A stretch of DNA of 64,000 bases from Nitrospina sp. UBA6727. GTDB taxonomy: Bacteria; Nitrospinota; Nitrospinia; Nitrospinales; VA-1. The notes beneath the pieces were generated by a model. The model did no database searches and was not told the DNA's origin. It saw only the letters and a list, made by a program, of their open reading frames with translations. Location of the stretch: assembly GCA_002454045.1 (NCBI GenBank), contig DKID01000026.1, forward strand, positions 6,033 through 70,032, given 5' to 3'. Positions 16,784-25,301 of this stretch are shown here, piece after piece. Numbering within the stretch: the first letter of the stretch is position 1; every line of letters starts with the position of its first letter. The position numbers were made by a program, and so were the translations under genes.

Positions 16784-18097
16784 ATGGGATACAAAAAAGA
16801 ACGCGGGTTGTGGGAATCTTATGAGCAGGACGCAGAAAAAACCGCCGCGGAAATTTTTTGCCCGGCGCGGATTTCGCGGCGCGACTTTGTCAAGAAAAGC
16901 GGCTTGGTCGCTTTGATGGTCGCCTTCGGAACGCAGGTTCCTTTCTTGCGAAACTTGCCCGCCGGCTTCATCCCCGTCGCCTTCGCGGAGGCGGACGAAG
17001 ATTTTGTCATCCCCGGAAAAAACGGTCTTCGGCTTCTCAACGACCGACCGATCAACGCGGAAACGCCGCCCCATCTTTTGGATGACAACATCACTCCCGT
17101 CGCGAGACACTTCGTCCGCAACAACGGTTTGGTGCCGCCGTCCGCAAATGTTTTGGCGTCGGCGAAAGAGTGGATGCTGTCGATTGATGGTGAAGTGCAT
17201 CGGCCTCTGCAACTTTCTATCGAACAATTGCAACGGTTTGAATATCACACTTACGACCTCACCGTTGAGTGCGGCGGCAACGGCAGGGCGGGATACAATC
17301 CTCCCGTCAAAGGCAACCAATGGTCGCTGGGCGCCGTCGGTTGCGCGCGATACGGCGGCGTTCTAATGCGAGATGTTCTGCGCGCGTCGGGACTCAAAAC
17401 TTCCGCCTTTTACACGGGCTATTATGGTGCGGACATTCACTTAAGCGGCGACCCAAAACGCGTGGTGATTTCCCGCGGCACTCCTATCGAGAAAGCGATG
17501 AATGAATACACGATGATTGCTTGGGAGATGAACGGCAAACCGTTGTCCGCCTTGCATGGATTTCCGTTGCGCGTGGTTACCCCCGGATGGCCGGGTTCCG
17601 TTTCGATGAAATGGCTGAACCGTATTTGGGTTCGCGACGTTGAACATGACGGACCGAAGATGACGGGCAAGGCTTACCGCGTCCCAAAATATCCCGTGCC
17701 TCCCGGTAGTAAAGTTCCCGACGCGGACATGAAAATTATCGAATCCATGCCGGTCAAATCTCTCATCACTTTCCCGAAGACCCGCGGCCGACACGACTTG
17801 AGAACCGCTTTCCATTTACGCGGACATGCGTGGGCGGGGGAGCGCTCGGTGAAGCAGATGCATGTGTCTTTTGATTTTGGTCAAAACTGGATTCGGGCTG
17901 ACCTCAAGCAACCCGCCAACCGTTACGCCTGGCAACACTGGAAGGCGGCTCTCAATTTTCCCAGCCGCGGATATTACGAAGTGTGGGCGCGCGCGACCGA
18001 CAGCAACGGGAGTATGCAACCCACGGTCGTCCCCGGTTGGAATCCGAAAGGCTATTTGAACAACGCCATGCACCGCATTGCCGTCACGGTGTTTTGA
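16784..18097 (+). CDS. Tat-exported sulfite oxidase-family molybdoenzyme (SorA/SoxC type)
   Basis: 437 residues. A Tat signal, ISRRDFVKKSGLVALMVAFG, sits unusually far in (about residues 30-50) behind a charged 29-residue lead. The molybdopterin domain has TVECGGNGRAGY, whose Cys should ligate molybdenum, then GAVGCARYGG, GFPLRVVTPGWPGSVSMKW and the C-terminal dimerisation domain (FHLRGHAWAGE onward). SorA-type enzymes oxidise sulfite in the periplasm and SoxC handles sulfane sulfur. A monohaem cytochrome gene directly downstream favours a SorAB-like sulfite dehydrogenase. No other sox genes are nearby. Substrate remains inferred. Confidence 0.88.
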   Translation: MGYKKERGLWESYEQDAEKTAAEIFCPARISRRDFVKKSGLVALMVAFGTQVPFLRNLPAGFIPVAFAEADEDFVIPGKNGLRLLNDRPINAETPPHLLDDNITPVARHFVRNNGLVPPSANVLASAKEWMLSIDGEVHRPLQLSIEQLQRFEYHTYDLTVECGGNGRAGYNPPVKGNQWSLGAVGCARYGGVLMRDVLRASGLKTSAFYTGYYGADIHLSGDPKRVVISRGTPIEKAMNEYTMIAWEMNGKPLSALHGFPLRVVTPGWPGSVSMKWLNRIWVRDVEHDGPKMTGKAYRVPKYPVPPGSKVPDADMKIIESMPVKSLITFPKTRGRHDLRTAFHLRGHAWAGERSVKQMHVSFDFGQNWIRADLKQPANRYAWQHWKAALNFPSRGYYEVWARATDSNGSMQPTVVPGWNPKGYLNNAMHRIAVTVF

Positions 18098-18117
18098 GAT
18101 TAACGACGGTGGAAAAA

Positions 18118-18504
18118 ATGAATTCGAAAATTTTTGTGATCCTGTTGGAAGTATGGATTGCTAGTTTATTTTTTCCACTCAACCCGACTCTGGCTGGCGA
18201 GGATGAGTTTCCCCGTGGAAAGGGACGAAGCTTGGTGGTCGAAACTTGCACCACCTGTCATTCCTCAAAGTTAGTTTTACAAAACGGAATGACCCGTGAA
18301 AACTGGGATGTCACCATCACTTGGATGCAGGAAAAACAAGGCTTGCGGGAGCTAACAAAAAAGGACAGGAAAACCATTCTCGATTATTTATCAATGGTTC
18401 TAAATGTTCGCGCGGAAAATTCTAACCCCGCGGCTCCAGTCATGAAAGAAGCGCCTAGAAAATTCCGGGTCTATCAGTATGACTACAAACCCAATCGACT
18501 GTAA
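18118..18504 (+). CDS. Periplasmic monohaem cytochrome c, probable SorB-like subunit
   Basis: 128 residues from the ATG at 18118. A GTG three codons upstream is the alternative. The signal peptide is SKIFVILLEVWIASLFFPLN, cleaved around TLAGED. One haem-binding motif, CTTCH, follows at about residue 44. A later methionine in MTRENWDVTITWM or MVLNV could be the axial ligand. The gene starts 20 bases after the molybdoenzyme stop. In SorAB the cytochrome subunit accepts electrons from the Mo centre, and size and placement fit that role. Ends in a basic, proline-containing tail. Confidence 0.85.
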   Translation: MNSKIFVILLEVWIASLFFPLNPTLAGEDEFPRGKGRSLVVETCTTCHSSKLVLQNGMTRENWDVTITWMQEKQGLRELTKKDRKTILDYLSMVLNVRAENSNPAAPVMKEAPRKFRVYQYDYKPNRL

Positions 18505-18509
18505 CCGTT

Positions 18510-19091
18510 TTGTCTAGTTCAAGCCGACAAATTCTATCGTCCCGAAAATTCTTTCCCGCAATCATCCTGTTGGTCATCCCTCAAAACCGTTTTTGTGATC
18601 AACAATTATCGGAATTGAAATCTGTTTTTGAAGAGATACCATTAGAGTCTATTATCCTTTCCAAGTCAGGGAACGACGCGGTTGGAGAAAAGAAAACCAA
18701 GGTGCACCCTGATGGGATTTTAGTTGATTGGGATAAGATGTCGTTGCCAAATAAAAAATACGATGCGGTGGTGGTTGTAGGAGGGAAGGGCGCGAAAAAT
18801 TCGATATGGAACGATCCGATTCTGCCGCAAATTTTAACGGATCATTTTCGGGCGGGAAAAGTGGTCGCGGCGTTGGGATTATCAGTGGTTTCTTTGGCGC
18901 GCGCTGGACTCCTTACTCGTCAGACGACTTCTTCCCCAGATGATGAAACATGTATTCGGGAACTTGAAGATGCCGGAGCTTTCGTCGTCGCAGACGCTCT
19001 TACTTCTTCCAACCGTATTGTGACGGCGGGGGATGACTCGGGTGGCAGGGCGGTTGGAAAAAAAATTCTAGAACTTTTAGGTTTTAATTGA
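18510..19091 (+). CDS. DJ-1/PfpI-fold protein lacking the catalytic cysteine
   Basis: 193 residues from a TTG five bases after the cytochrome stop. The fold is recognisable: FPAIILLVIPQNRF (strand 1), KYDAVVVVGGKGAKN, LTDHFRAGKVVAALGLSVVSLARAGLL, IVTAGDDSGGRAVGKKILELL. In active members the elbow after the strand reads like AAICHGP or AAICAGP. Here it is AALGLSV, so the reactive Cys is absent, and the usual N-terminal Glu region is also changed. It may be a non-catalytic sensor or structural protein. Co-transcription with the sulfite dehydrogenase pair suggests a linked role, which is inference. Confidence 0.75.
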   Translation: MSSSSRQILSSRKFFPAIILLVIPQNRFCDQQLSELKSVFEEIPLESIILSKSGNDAVGEKKTKVHPDGILVDWDKMSLPNKKYDAVVVVGGKGAKNSIWNDPILPQILTDHFRAGKVVAALGLSVVSLARAGLLTRQTTSSPDDETCIRELEDAGAFVVADALTSSNRIVTAGDDSGGRAVGKKILELLGFN

Positions 19092-19165
19092 ACGCTACGT
19101 TTGCCGTCCTTCGGGATTTATATTTTTTCAGAACGTAAAGAGTCGGAGAATAAAAGGCGGCGGGG

Positions 19166-19669
19166 TTATCTATAGTTCGTGAACGACATATCAATTCCGA
19201 AGTCTTTTTCTTTCAGACCTGCTATGACAGATTGCAACTCATCTTTGTCTTTTCCGCTCACCCGAACTTGGTCGTCCATTATTTGGGCTTGTATTTTTTT
19301 CAGCCCCATGCCTTTTATAAACTTCACGATTTCTTTCCCCTTATCTTGAGAGATTCCCTGTTGTATGGCGATAACCTGTTTGACTGAATCTCCAGAAGCG
19401 GGCTCAACTTTTCCATAGTCCAATGCTTTGACGGATACTTTTCTTTTGATGAGTTTGCTTTGCAAAATATCGATGACGGAGTTCAGCTTGTGCCCATCAT
19501 CCGCATTGATAGTTACTTGAGCTTTTTTTAAATCCAGCGCAACCTGACTTTTGCTTTCTTTAAAATCGAACCGTTGTCTGATTTCAAGCATTGTCTGGTT
19601 GCAGGCGTTTTGAACCTCCGCCAAATCGGTGACGGAGGCAATGTCAAAGGATGAGTTTTTGGAGGCCAT
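19166..19669 (-). CDS. yajQ: YajQ-family nucleotide-binding protein
   Basis: 167 residues, standard for the family. The N-terminus NSSFDIASVTDLAEVQNA, the FDFKESKS segment, DYGKVEPASGDSVKQVI, the KDKGKEIVKFIK-like motif (QDKGKEIVKFIKGMGLKK) and terminal DMSFTNYR are all diagnostic. Family members bind cyclic di-GMP or nucleotides and some modulate transcription or bind RNA. Which applies here is unknown. No clear ribosome site precedes the ATG. Lies between the convergent DJ-1-like gene and gdhA. Confidence 0.93.
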   Translation of the reverse strand: MASKNSSFDIASVTDLAEVQNACNQTMLEIRQRFDFKESKSQVALDLKKAQVTINADDGHKLNSVIDILQSKLIKRKVSVKALDYGKVEPASGDSVKQVIAIQQGISQDKGKEIVKFIKGMGLKKIQAQIMDDQVRVSGKDKDELQSVIAGLKEKDFGIDMSFTNYR

Positions 19670-19735
19670 ACTTTAATTGTGAATTGTGGCTCGGATGCTT
19701 GGTCGGTGAACATCTGTTGCGGTGAAATAAAATTA

Positions 19736-21085
19736 TTAGATTATGCCGTAGGCAATCATCGCTTCGGCGACTTTTACGAAGCCGGCAATGTTCGCCCCTT
19801 TAACATAATCAACGCGATCTTTTTCTGTTCCGTAGTTGACGCACTGCCGATGAATATCGCGCATAATTACTTTTAATCGCTCCTCCAGTTCTTCTTCTTG
19901 CCACGAAAGGCGGATGCTGTTCTGGGTCATCTCAAGTCCAGATACCGAGACGCCCCCCGCGTTGGAGGCTTTCCCCGGCGAGAAAATTATTCCGGCTACG
20001 TCGAAAGCTTCAATCGCATCCTTCGTGGTGGGCATGTTGGCGCCTTCCGCGACGGCTTTGCATCTGTTTTTTATGAGTTGTTTGGCGTCCGATAATTCAA
20101 GTTCATTTTGGGTGGCGCAGGGAAATGCTAAATCCGTTTTTATAGACCACGGCTTTGCGTCTTTGTAGAACTTGCATTTGAATTTTTCGGCGAACTCGGA
20201 AATCCTTCCGCGGTGGTTGGTTTTCAAGTCGATAATGAAATCCAATTTTTCTTCGTTCAATCCATCGGGGTCATGGATGAACCCGGAGGAATCGGATAGA
20301 GTCAAAACTTTTCCGCCTAGATGCATTATTTTCTGGGCGCAAAATTGGGCGACATTCCCGGAGCCGGAGATGACGCAGTTTTTCCCTTTGATGGAGTCGC
20401 CGCGATGTTTCAGCATTTCTTCCATGAAGTAAGCGCAACCGTAACCCGTGGCTTCTTTTCGTATGAGGCTTCCACCAAACTCGAGGGCTTTCCCCGTCAA
20501 AGCTCCCGTGAACTTATTTTGCAGGCGCTTGTATTGGCCGAACATATAGCTGATTTCCCTGGTGCCAACCCCTATATCTCCCGCAGGAACATCCACGTTT
20601 TCGCCGATATGTTTTGATAGTTCCGTCATGAATGCCTGACAAAAACGCATGATTTCCCGTTCCGACTTTCCCTTCGGGTTAAAGTCTGACCCGCCTTTCC
20701 CGGACCCCATGGGAAGGGTGGTTAAACTGTTTTTAAATGTTTGTTCAAAACCCAGGAACTTGAGAATGCTTAAGTTGACGGAATGATGAAAGCGGAGGCC
20801 TCCTTTATAAGGCCCGATGGAGTTGTTAAATTGTATGCGGTAACCGCGGTTGGTACGGATGTTCCCTTCATCGTCCTCCCAACAAACCCGGAAAATAATC
20901 GTTCGGTCCGGTTCGGTCATTCGTTCTAGGACTCGGTTTTTAATATATTTTGGATGCTTGTTGATGAAGGGAATCACGCTGGCGGCAACCTCCCTAACCG
21001 CCTGATGAAATTCTACTTCGCCGGGCGTTCTCTTTATTAGCCCGTGCATGAACTTGTCGAGGTCCAAAGTCTCACTTGGTTTCAT
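19736..21085 (-). CDS. gdhA: NADP-type glutamate dehydrogenase
   Basis: 449 residues, the length of hexameric NADP-specific GDH. The N-terminal substrate domain has GPYKGGLRFHHSVN and LPMGSGKGGSDFNPKGKS, containing the catalytic lysines. DVPAGDIGVGTREI follows. The dinucleotide fold is CVISGSGNVAQFCAQK, and SNAGGVSVSGLEMTQNS is near the C-terminus. The enzyme makes glutamate from 2-oxoglutarate and ammonium. It is probably monocistronic: the initiator tRNA is upstream on the same strand with a hairpin between. Confidence 0.95.
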   Translation of the reverse strand: MKPSETLDLDKFMHGLIKRTPGEVEFHQAVREVAASVIPFINKHPKYIKNRVLERMTEPDRTIIFRVCWEDDEGNIRTNRGYRIQFNNSIGPYKGGLRFHHSVNLSILKFLGFEQTFKNSLTTLPMGSGKGGSDFNPKGKSEREIMRFCQAFMTELSKHIGENVDVPAGDIGVGTREISYMFGQYKRLQNKFTGALTGKALEFGGSLIRKEATGYGCAYFMEEMLKHRGDSIKGKNCVISGSGNVAQFCAQKIMHLGGKVLTLSDSSGFIHDPDGLNEEKLDFIIDLKTNHRGRISEFAEKFKCKFYKDAKPWSIKTDLAFPCATQNELELSDAKQLIKNRCKAVAEGANMPTTKDAIEAFDVAGIIFSPGKASNAGGVSVSGLEMTQNSIRLSWQEEELEERLKVIMRDIHRQCVNYGTEKDRVDYVKGANIAGFVKVAEAMIAYGII

Positions 21086-21171
21086 GATTGCTATCCAGTA
21101 AGTGAACTATGAGTTGCGGAAAAACGAACGTTCCGTGGAGTGAAGCTTGCCCAAAAAAACCGGGCTTACCT

Positions 21172-21211
21172 AAAGAAGGGTTACAGACAGACAACGCCGC
21201 AACCCTTCTTT
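21172..21211 (-). terminator. Stem-loop after the initiator tRNA, probable terminator
   Basis: An 11-bp perfect inverted repeat (AAAGAAGGGTT / AACCCTTCTTT) with an 18-base loop starts five bases after the tRNA CCA end. The downstream T-rich tract on the minus strand is delayed (GCCCGGTTTTTTT), so termination or 3' processing are both possible. Confidence 0.5.
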
Positions 21212-21215
21212 TATT

Positions 21216-21292
<77 letters not shown>

Positions 21293-21314
21293 GTAATATA
21301 AATTAGACCCTGGA

Positions 21315-21343
21315 CTTTTACTGATTTAAGGCGCATTCGTCAA
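21315..21343 (-). promoter_or_regulatory. Promoter of the initiator tRNA
   Basis: Minus strand TTGACG (21343-21338), 17-base spacer and TAAAAG (21320-21315). Transcription would start about 15 bases before the tRNA 5' end. Good -35, moderate -10. Confidence 0.55.
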
Positions 21344-21459
21344 GAGCCGCAAATTGTTCTTTTGTATCAACGGCCCTTCTGACTTAGTTTGCCCGTGTAT
21401 TTCTGAAGGAGAAGAAAACGGGTCCAGATGAAAAAACCCAGAGCCCGATTGTTCTAGAA

Positions 21460-21786
21460 TTAAAGATTTGCGTTTTTCCGTTCAGGATTGCGGAAAAGAG
21501 AAGTCTCGTTGGTCAACTCATCAATGACCGGGAAAGCATCATCCGGATGAATCTTGACGGCTTTCTCAAGCAATTCTTCTTCCGTTTCTCTTTTGTCTTC
21601 ATCGGGAATGCAACAGTCCACCGGACAAACTTCTTGGCAGGCCTCTTCGCCGTGAAACCCTACGCATTCGGTACACAGGTCTGCCTCGATTTCATAGAAA
21701 TCTTCCCCTTCGCTGATTGCCGCGTTAGGACATTCCGGTTCGCATACACCGCAGTTAATACATTCGTCAGTGATTAGTGTTGCCAT
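21460..21786 (-). CDS. 2[4Fe-4S] ferredoxin, YfhL type
   Basis: 108 residues. First cluster motif CINCGVCEPECPN at about residues 9-21. The second is CTECVGFHGEEACQEVCPVDC, with the spaced-out cysteine arrangement and insertion of YfhL-type (Allochromatium-like) ferredoxins. The C-terminal 35 residues are an acidic helical extension, as in that subgroup. It would act as a low-potential electron carrier in the cytoplasm. RBS AAGGA precedes the ATG. A 114-base leader separates it from its predicted promoter. Confidence 0.92.
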   Translation of the reverse strand: MATLITDECINCGVCEPECPNAAISEGEDFYEIEADLCTECVGFHGEEACQEVCPVDCCIPDEDKRETEEELLEKAVKIHPDDAFPVIDELTNETSLFRNPERKNANL

Positions 21787-21906
21787 CTTGTTTTTCCTTC
21801 TAAATAGTTACAATCTGTAAAGAGGGATGAACCCTAAGGTTAGTTACATGACACGTTTCAAACTTCAAAAGAGATCGCCAAAATTGTCCGCGATAAGGAA
21901 TTTCAA

Positions 21907-21933
21907 ATTATAGTCAAATACGAAACAAGTCAA
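21907..21933 (-). promoter_or_regulatory. Promoter of the ferredoxin gene
   Basis: Minus strand TTGACT (21933-21928), 15-base spacer and perfect TATAAT (21912-21907). The spacer is short, but both hexamers are strong and no better pair is visible upstream of the ferredoxin. Confidence 0.5.
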
Positions 21934-21989
21934 GAAAATTTTGCAGAAAATTCGTCCCGCCTTCTCCGTTGATTTGATATGATTTCACC

Positions 21990-24125
21990 ATGATTGTCAA
22001 AAAAATTCTCATTTATTTTCCCATCGCGCTGAGTGTATTTCTCCTGCAATCTTTTTTCTGGGTACCCACCTACGACAACCAGGCAGTGGGCAACCCGGCG
22101 CGGTTGGTCAAATACGTTCACGGCTCCAGCGGTGACGCGCAAATACTGAACCCGACACTGAGCGCCGACACCTCATCCAGTTCCATCAACGATTTAGTTT
22201 TCGATGGCCTCATCGACCTCGACCAGAACCTGCAATACCGACCCCGCCTCGCCACATCGTGGACTCTGTTTGAAGAAGCTACCCTCGCGTTAAACACGGC
22301 TGCATTTTTGCCGGGAGGAAAGACCGCCGCGTCGTTGCAGGACTGGTCCGGCGCGTTGCTTGCCGCCCTCCGCGACAATGAAGCGTGGACGCAAAACTTG
22401 CGTTCCGTAGAAGTCATCCCCGGAAAAACTGTTCAGGGTGAGTTAGAAATTTTTCAAACGGAAACAGACGCGACGGCGGAAAAGAACGGAAAGGAGGAGG
22501 CGATCATCTACACCATCCATCAGCCGCCGCGCTTGAAATTTACTTTGGAAAAGATCGACCAAGACTTCTTCGTGCCCATCCAAGAATGGCTGGGGGAAGA
22601 ATATTTCGCGGCGTTCCCCTACGACAAATTCATCCGCGCTAAAGATCCCGCGAAGCAGGCGGCGTTGCGGTCTCGATATGAAGAAATATTGCCGGTTACC
22701 GAACACAATCCGGTCATCGTTTTTAATCTGAGAAAAGATGTAACCTTTCACGATGGCCACCCGTTTGATTCCGGCGACGTCTTGTTCACCTACGAATCAA
22801 TCATAAACCCGAAGGGTACCTCGCCGCGAAAATCCGATTACGAACCGGTGAAAAATGCCGAAGTGTTAGGGCGGTATAAAATCCGTTTCACTTACAAGCG
22901 CCTGTTCTCGCCGGCCGTCGGCTCTTGGGCTATGGGAATTTTGCCCGAACATTTGCTCAATCGGAAAAGGCTTTCCGCCGAAGCGAATGAAAGAAGGCGC
23001 GACGTCGACACCTTCACCATGCGCGATAGCAACTTCGGCAGGCACCCCGTCGGCACCGGACCGTTCGTGTTCGTCGAATGGAAATCCGATGAACTGATAC
23101 GTTTGCGGCGCAACGAAAATTATTGGGAAGGCGCGCCCGAATACGAAGAGTACGTCATGCGCATCATCCCCGACAGTTTAACTCAAGAGATGGAGTTCTA
23201 CGCCGGCGCCATCGACAACTATTCCGTGCAACCGCATCAGGTCGCGCGGTTTTCGAAGGACGAAAAATACCAGCGCTTTTCCAGCCTCGGTTATTTCTAT
23301 TCCTACATCGGATACAATATGCGCAACCCGTTGTTCGCCGACCGCGATGTGCGCGTGGCTCTTGGCATGGCGGTCGACATCGACCCCATCATTCGTTACG
23401 TCCTTTACGAGGAAGGGGAAAGGGTGACGGGACCCTACCCGAAAATCACGGACTGGTACGACGCAAACGTGAGCGCACTACCTTATGACCCCGCCGCCGC
23501 GCTGAAAATTTTAAACCGAATGGGATGGAAAAAAAACGCCGACGGCTGGCTGGAAAAAGACGGAAAAGTTTTCGCGTTCAACCTCATCACCAACAGCGGG
23601 AATCCCATCCGCAAAAATATCCTCACCATCGTGCAAGAAAGTTGGCGCAAGATTGGCGTCCGCTGCAACACGCAACTTTTCGAGTGGGCTGTGTTCCTCA
23701 AAGATTTTGTCAACACACTTAAATTCGACGCGTTGATATTGGGATGGAGCATGGGCATCGACCCGGACGTGTACCAGATTTGGCATTCCAGTCAAGCCGG
23801 ACCGCGACAGTTAAACTTTGTGGGATACAAGAACGCGGCGGCGGATCGGTTGATAACGCGAATCCGCCGGGAATACGACAGGACGAAGCAAATCGCTATG
23901 GCGCACGAACTGCACCGCATCATCGCGCGCGACCAACCTTACACGTTTTTGTATGTGGCAAAATCCACGCAACTGTTGGATAAGAAAATCGTGATGGTCG
24001 CAGAGGAAGATAGCGCGGAGAAAAAGTACGAAAAAATTTATCCCACCAAAGACGGCAACATCCGCTACTATTTCAACCGCTGGAAAAAGTTGCCGCAGGT
24101 ACCGGCGTTCAGTTCCGCTGGATGA
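21990..24125 (+). CDS. Extracytoplasmic peptide-type solute-binding protein (SBP_bac_5), orphan
   Basis: 711 residues, longer than the usual 520-600. An N-terminal hydrophobic span, KILIYFPIALSVFLLQSFFW, acts as signal or anchor and no lipobox Cys is present. Family signatures include NPTLSADTSSSS, LVFDGLIDLD, VFNLRKDVTFHDGHPFDSGDV (given as residues 244-264), GTGPFVFVEWKSDE and DRDVRVALGMAVD. Between LATSW (residues 87-91) and residue 244 about 150 extra residues replace the usual short linker. Members bind oligopeptides, nickel or other ligands for ABC import. No permease or ATPase gene is nearby, so the ligand and transporter are unknown. A TATGAT hexamer six bases before the ATG and no ribosome site suggest a leaderless mRNA. 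Confidence 0.87.
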   Translation: MIVKKILIYFPIALSVFLLQSFFWVPTYDNQAVGNPARLVKYVHGSSGDAQILNPTLSADTSSSSINDLVFDGLIDLDQNLQYRPRLATSWTLFEEATLALNTAAFLPGGKTAASLQDWSGALLAALRDNEAWTQNLRSVEVIPGKTVQGELEIFQTETDATAEKNGKEEAIIYTIHQPPRLKFTLEKIDQDFFVPIQEWLGEEYFAAFPYDKFIRAKDPAKQAALRSRYEEILPVTEHNPVIVFNLRKDVTFHDGHPFDSGDVLFTYESIINPKGTSPRKSDYEPVKNAEVLGRYKIRFTYKRLFSPAVGSWAMGILPEHLLNRKRLSAEANERRRDVDTFTMRDSNFGRHPVGTGPFVFVEWKSDELIRLRRNENYWEGAPEYEEYVMRIIPDSLTQEMEFYAGAIDNYSVQPHQVARFSKDEKYQRFSSLGYFYSYIGYNMRNPLFADRDVRVALGMAVDIDPIIRYVLYEEGERVTGPYPKITDWYDANVSALPYDPAAALKILNRMGWKKNADGWLEKDGKVFAFNLITNSGNPIRKNILTIVQESWRKIGVRCNTQLFEWAVFLKDFVNTLKFDALILGWSMGIDPDVYQIWHSSQAGPRQLNFVGYKNAAADRLITRIRREYDRTKQIAMAHELHRIIARDQPYTFLYVAKSTQLLDKKIVMVAEEDSAEKKYEKIYPTKDGNIRYYFNRWKKLPQVPAFSSAG

Positions 24126-24129
24126 ATGC

Positions 24130-24215
24130 ACCGTGAAAAAATTCCGCGCCGTTGCACGACCGTCGTGCCGTTGCGACCGCCGCGCCGCCAACTATCGTAG
24201 TCGCGACGATTAATA
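24130..24215. repeat. GC-rich low-complexity intergenic island
   Basis: Composed of GCCGTTGC, GACCGTCGTGCC, GACCGCCGCGCCGCC-like steps, resembling the islands at 36.8, 38.4 and 52.2 kb. It contains a 7-base inverted repeat GCACGAC/GTCGTGC (24154-24168). No open frame or terminator T-run. Confidence 0.4.
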
Positions 24216-24220
24216 TGAGT

Positions 24221-24248
24221 TTGATTTGCGAAGCGTTTCAGATATAAT
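24221..24248 (+). promoter_or_regulatory. Promoter of the PCP_red/Cld fusion gene
   Basis: TTGATT (24221-24226), 16-base spacer, perfect TATAAT (24243-24248). Predicted start near 24255 leaves a leader of about 33 bases before the ATG at 24288. Confidence 0.6.
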
Positions 24249-24287
24249 GACCGCTTCCGAAAACTATTTTTATTTTGAGAAAAAACT

Positions 24288-25256
24288 ATGAGTATTGACG
24301 ACAAAGAATTGGAAGAGTTCATGCCCGACTTGGAGTTGGAATGGACCGACGAGGCTCAGACCCGTATGAAGAACGTGCCATTTTTCGTGCGCAAAAGTGT
24401 CGTGCGAGGCATTGAGCAATACGCCAAAGACAAAAGCATCGCGGTGGTGGATGACGGCGTGGTTTCTCGCGCTCGGCAAGAACGGGAAAGTGGAGCCATA
24501 GAAGCCGCCCGCAAAAAGAGGGAGGCGGAACAGCAATCTTCTGCCGATGGAAAATCCGTGCAACGTCAATACGTCAGTTTCACTTTTTACAAACTTGATC
24601 CCGCGTTTCGCCGACTGCCTAAGAGCGAGCGCGAACAGGGCGTGAAAGAGTTCGTCGATGTTCTCGAAGAATACGACAACAGTTTCGATATGATTTTGCT
24701 CTGTTACTCCATGGTCGGGTTGCGCGGCGATGTCGACATCATGACGTGGCGCATCTGCCACAGTCTGGAAGAGTTTCAGAAGATGACTACCCGGTTGCTA
24801 CAAACTGGTTTGGGAGCGTATCTGCACACTCCATACAGTTATCTTTCCATGACCAAGCGGTCGATGTATATGGACTTCATCAATCCAGAACACGAAGAAG
24901 ACCGAACGCATATCATTCCCGGCAAAGCGAAATATCTTTTCATCTACCCGTTCGTCAAGACGCGCGAATGGTATCTGCTGACACAGTTCACCCGTCAAGG
25001 AATCATGGACGAACATATTTACATCGGCAACAAATATCCCTCCGTCAAGTTGAACACGACTTATAGTTTTGGCATTGATGACTACGAGTTCGTGGTGGCT
25101 TTCGAATCCGATTGCCCCGATGACTTCCTCGACCTGGTGCAAGAGTTGCGCGAAACCGAAGGCAGCAGGTATGTCAAGGAGGACACCCCCATCTTCACCT
25201 GCGTTGCCATGTCGATTGAGGACGCGGTCAAAAGTCTCGGTTGCTCTTCCCCATAG
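24288..25256 (+). CDS. PCP_red domain fused to chlorite dismutase/HemQ-like domain
   Basis: 322 residues, no signal peptide. Residues 15-62 (LEWTDEAQTRMKNVPFFVRK and following) match the small PCP_red domain found at the end of light-independent protochlorophyllide reductase subunits. After a charged linker (60-92), residues 93-318 are a chlorite dismutase/HemQ-type domain, with YPFVKTREWYLL, the probable proximal His243 in MDEHIYIGNKY and SFGIDDYEFVVAFE. The position that is Arg in chlorite dismutases and Gln in HemQ haem synthases falls on Leu255/Asn256. Neither activity can therefore be assumed. A haem-related function is likely and the exact reaction unknown. The gene stands alone behind a good promoter. 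Confidence 0.8.
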   Translation: MSIDDKELEEFMPDLELEWTDEAQTRMKNVPFFVRKSVVRGIEQYAKDKSIAVVDDGVVSRARQERESGAIEAARKKREAEQQSSADGKSVQRQYVSFTFYKLDPAFRRLPKSEREQGVKEFVDVLEEYDNSFDMILLCYSMVGLRGDVDIMTWRICHSLEEFQKMTTRLLQTGLGAYLHTPYSYLSMTKRSMYMDFINPEHEEDRTHIIPGKAKYLFIYPFVKTREWYLLTQFTRQGIMDEHIYIGNKYPSVKLNTTYSFGIDDYEFVVAFESDCPDDFLDLVQELRETEGSRYVKEDTPIFTCVAMSIEDAVKSLGCSSP

Positions 25257-25301
25257 ACGCCACGCGTTCCCGCGGACTGCGTTCATCCTTCGTCTCGCTG
25301 G

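Noticed and set aside
16763..17320. A 185-codon minus-strand open frame opposite the start of the sulfite oxidase-type gene
   Set aside because: The plus-strand gene has Tat and molybdenum-Cys motifs; the antisense frame is Arg/Gly-rich and motif-free.
21151..21166. GCCC-A7-CGGGC-like palindrome near the tRNA as a second terminator
   Set aside because: The stem is only about four or five base pairs with the A/T run in the loop, so it is not a standard terminator on either strand.
24288..25256. Calling the gene a true chlorite dismutase or HemQ
   Set aside because: The distal Arg or Gln is not found at the expected offset from the proximal His, and the N-terminal PCP_red domain is atypical.
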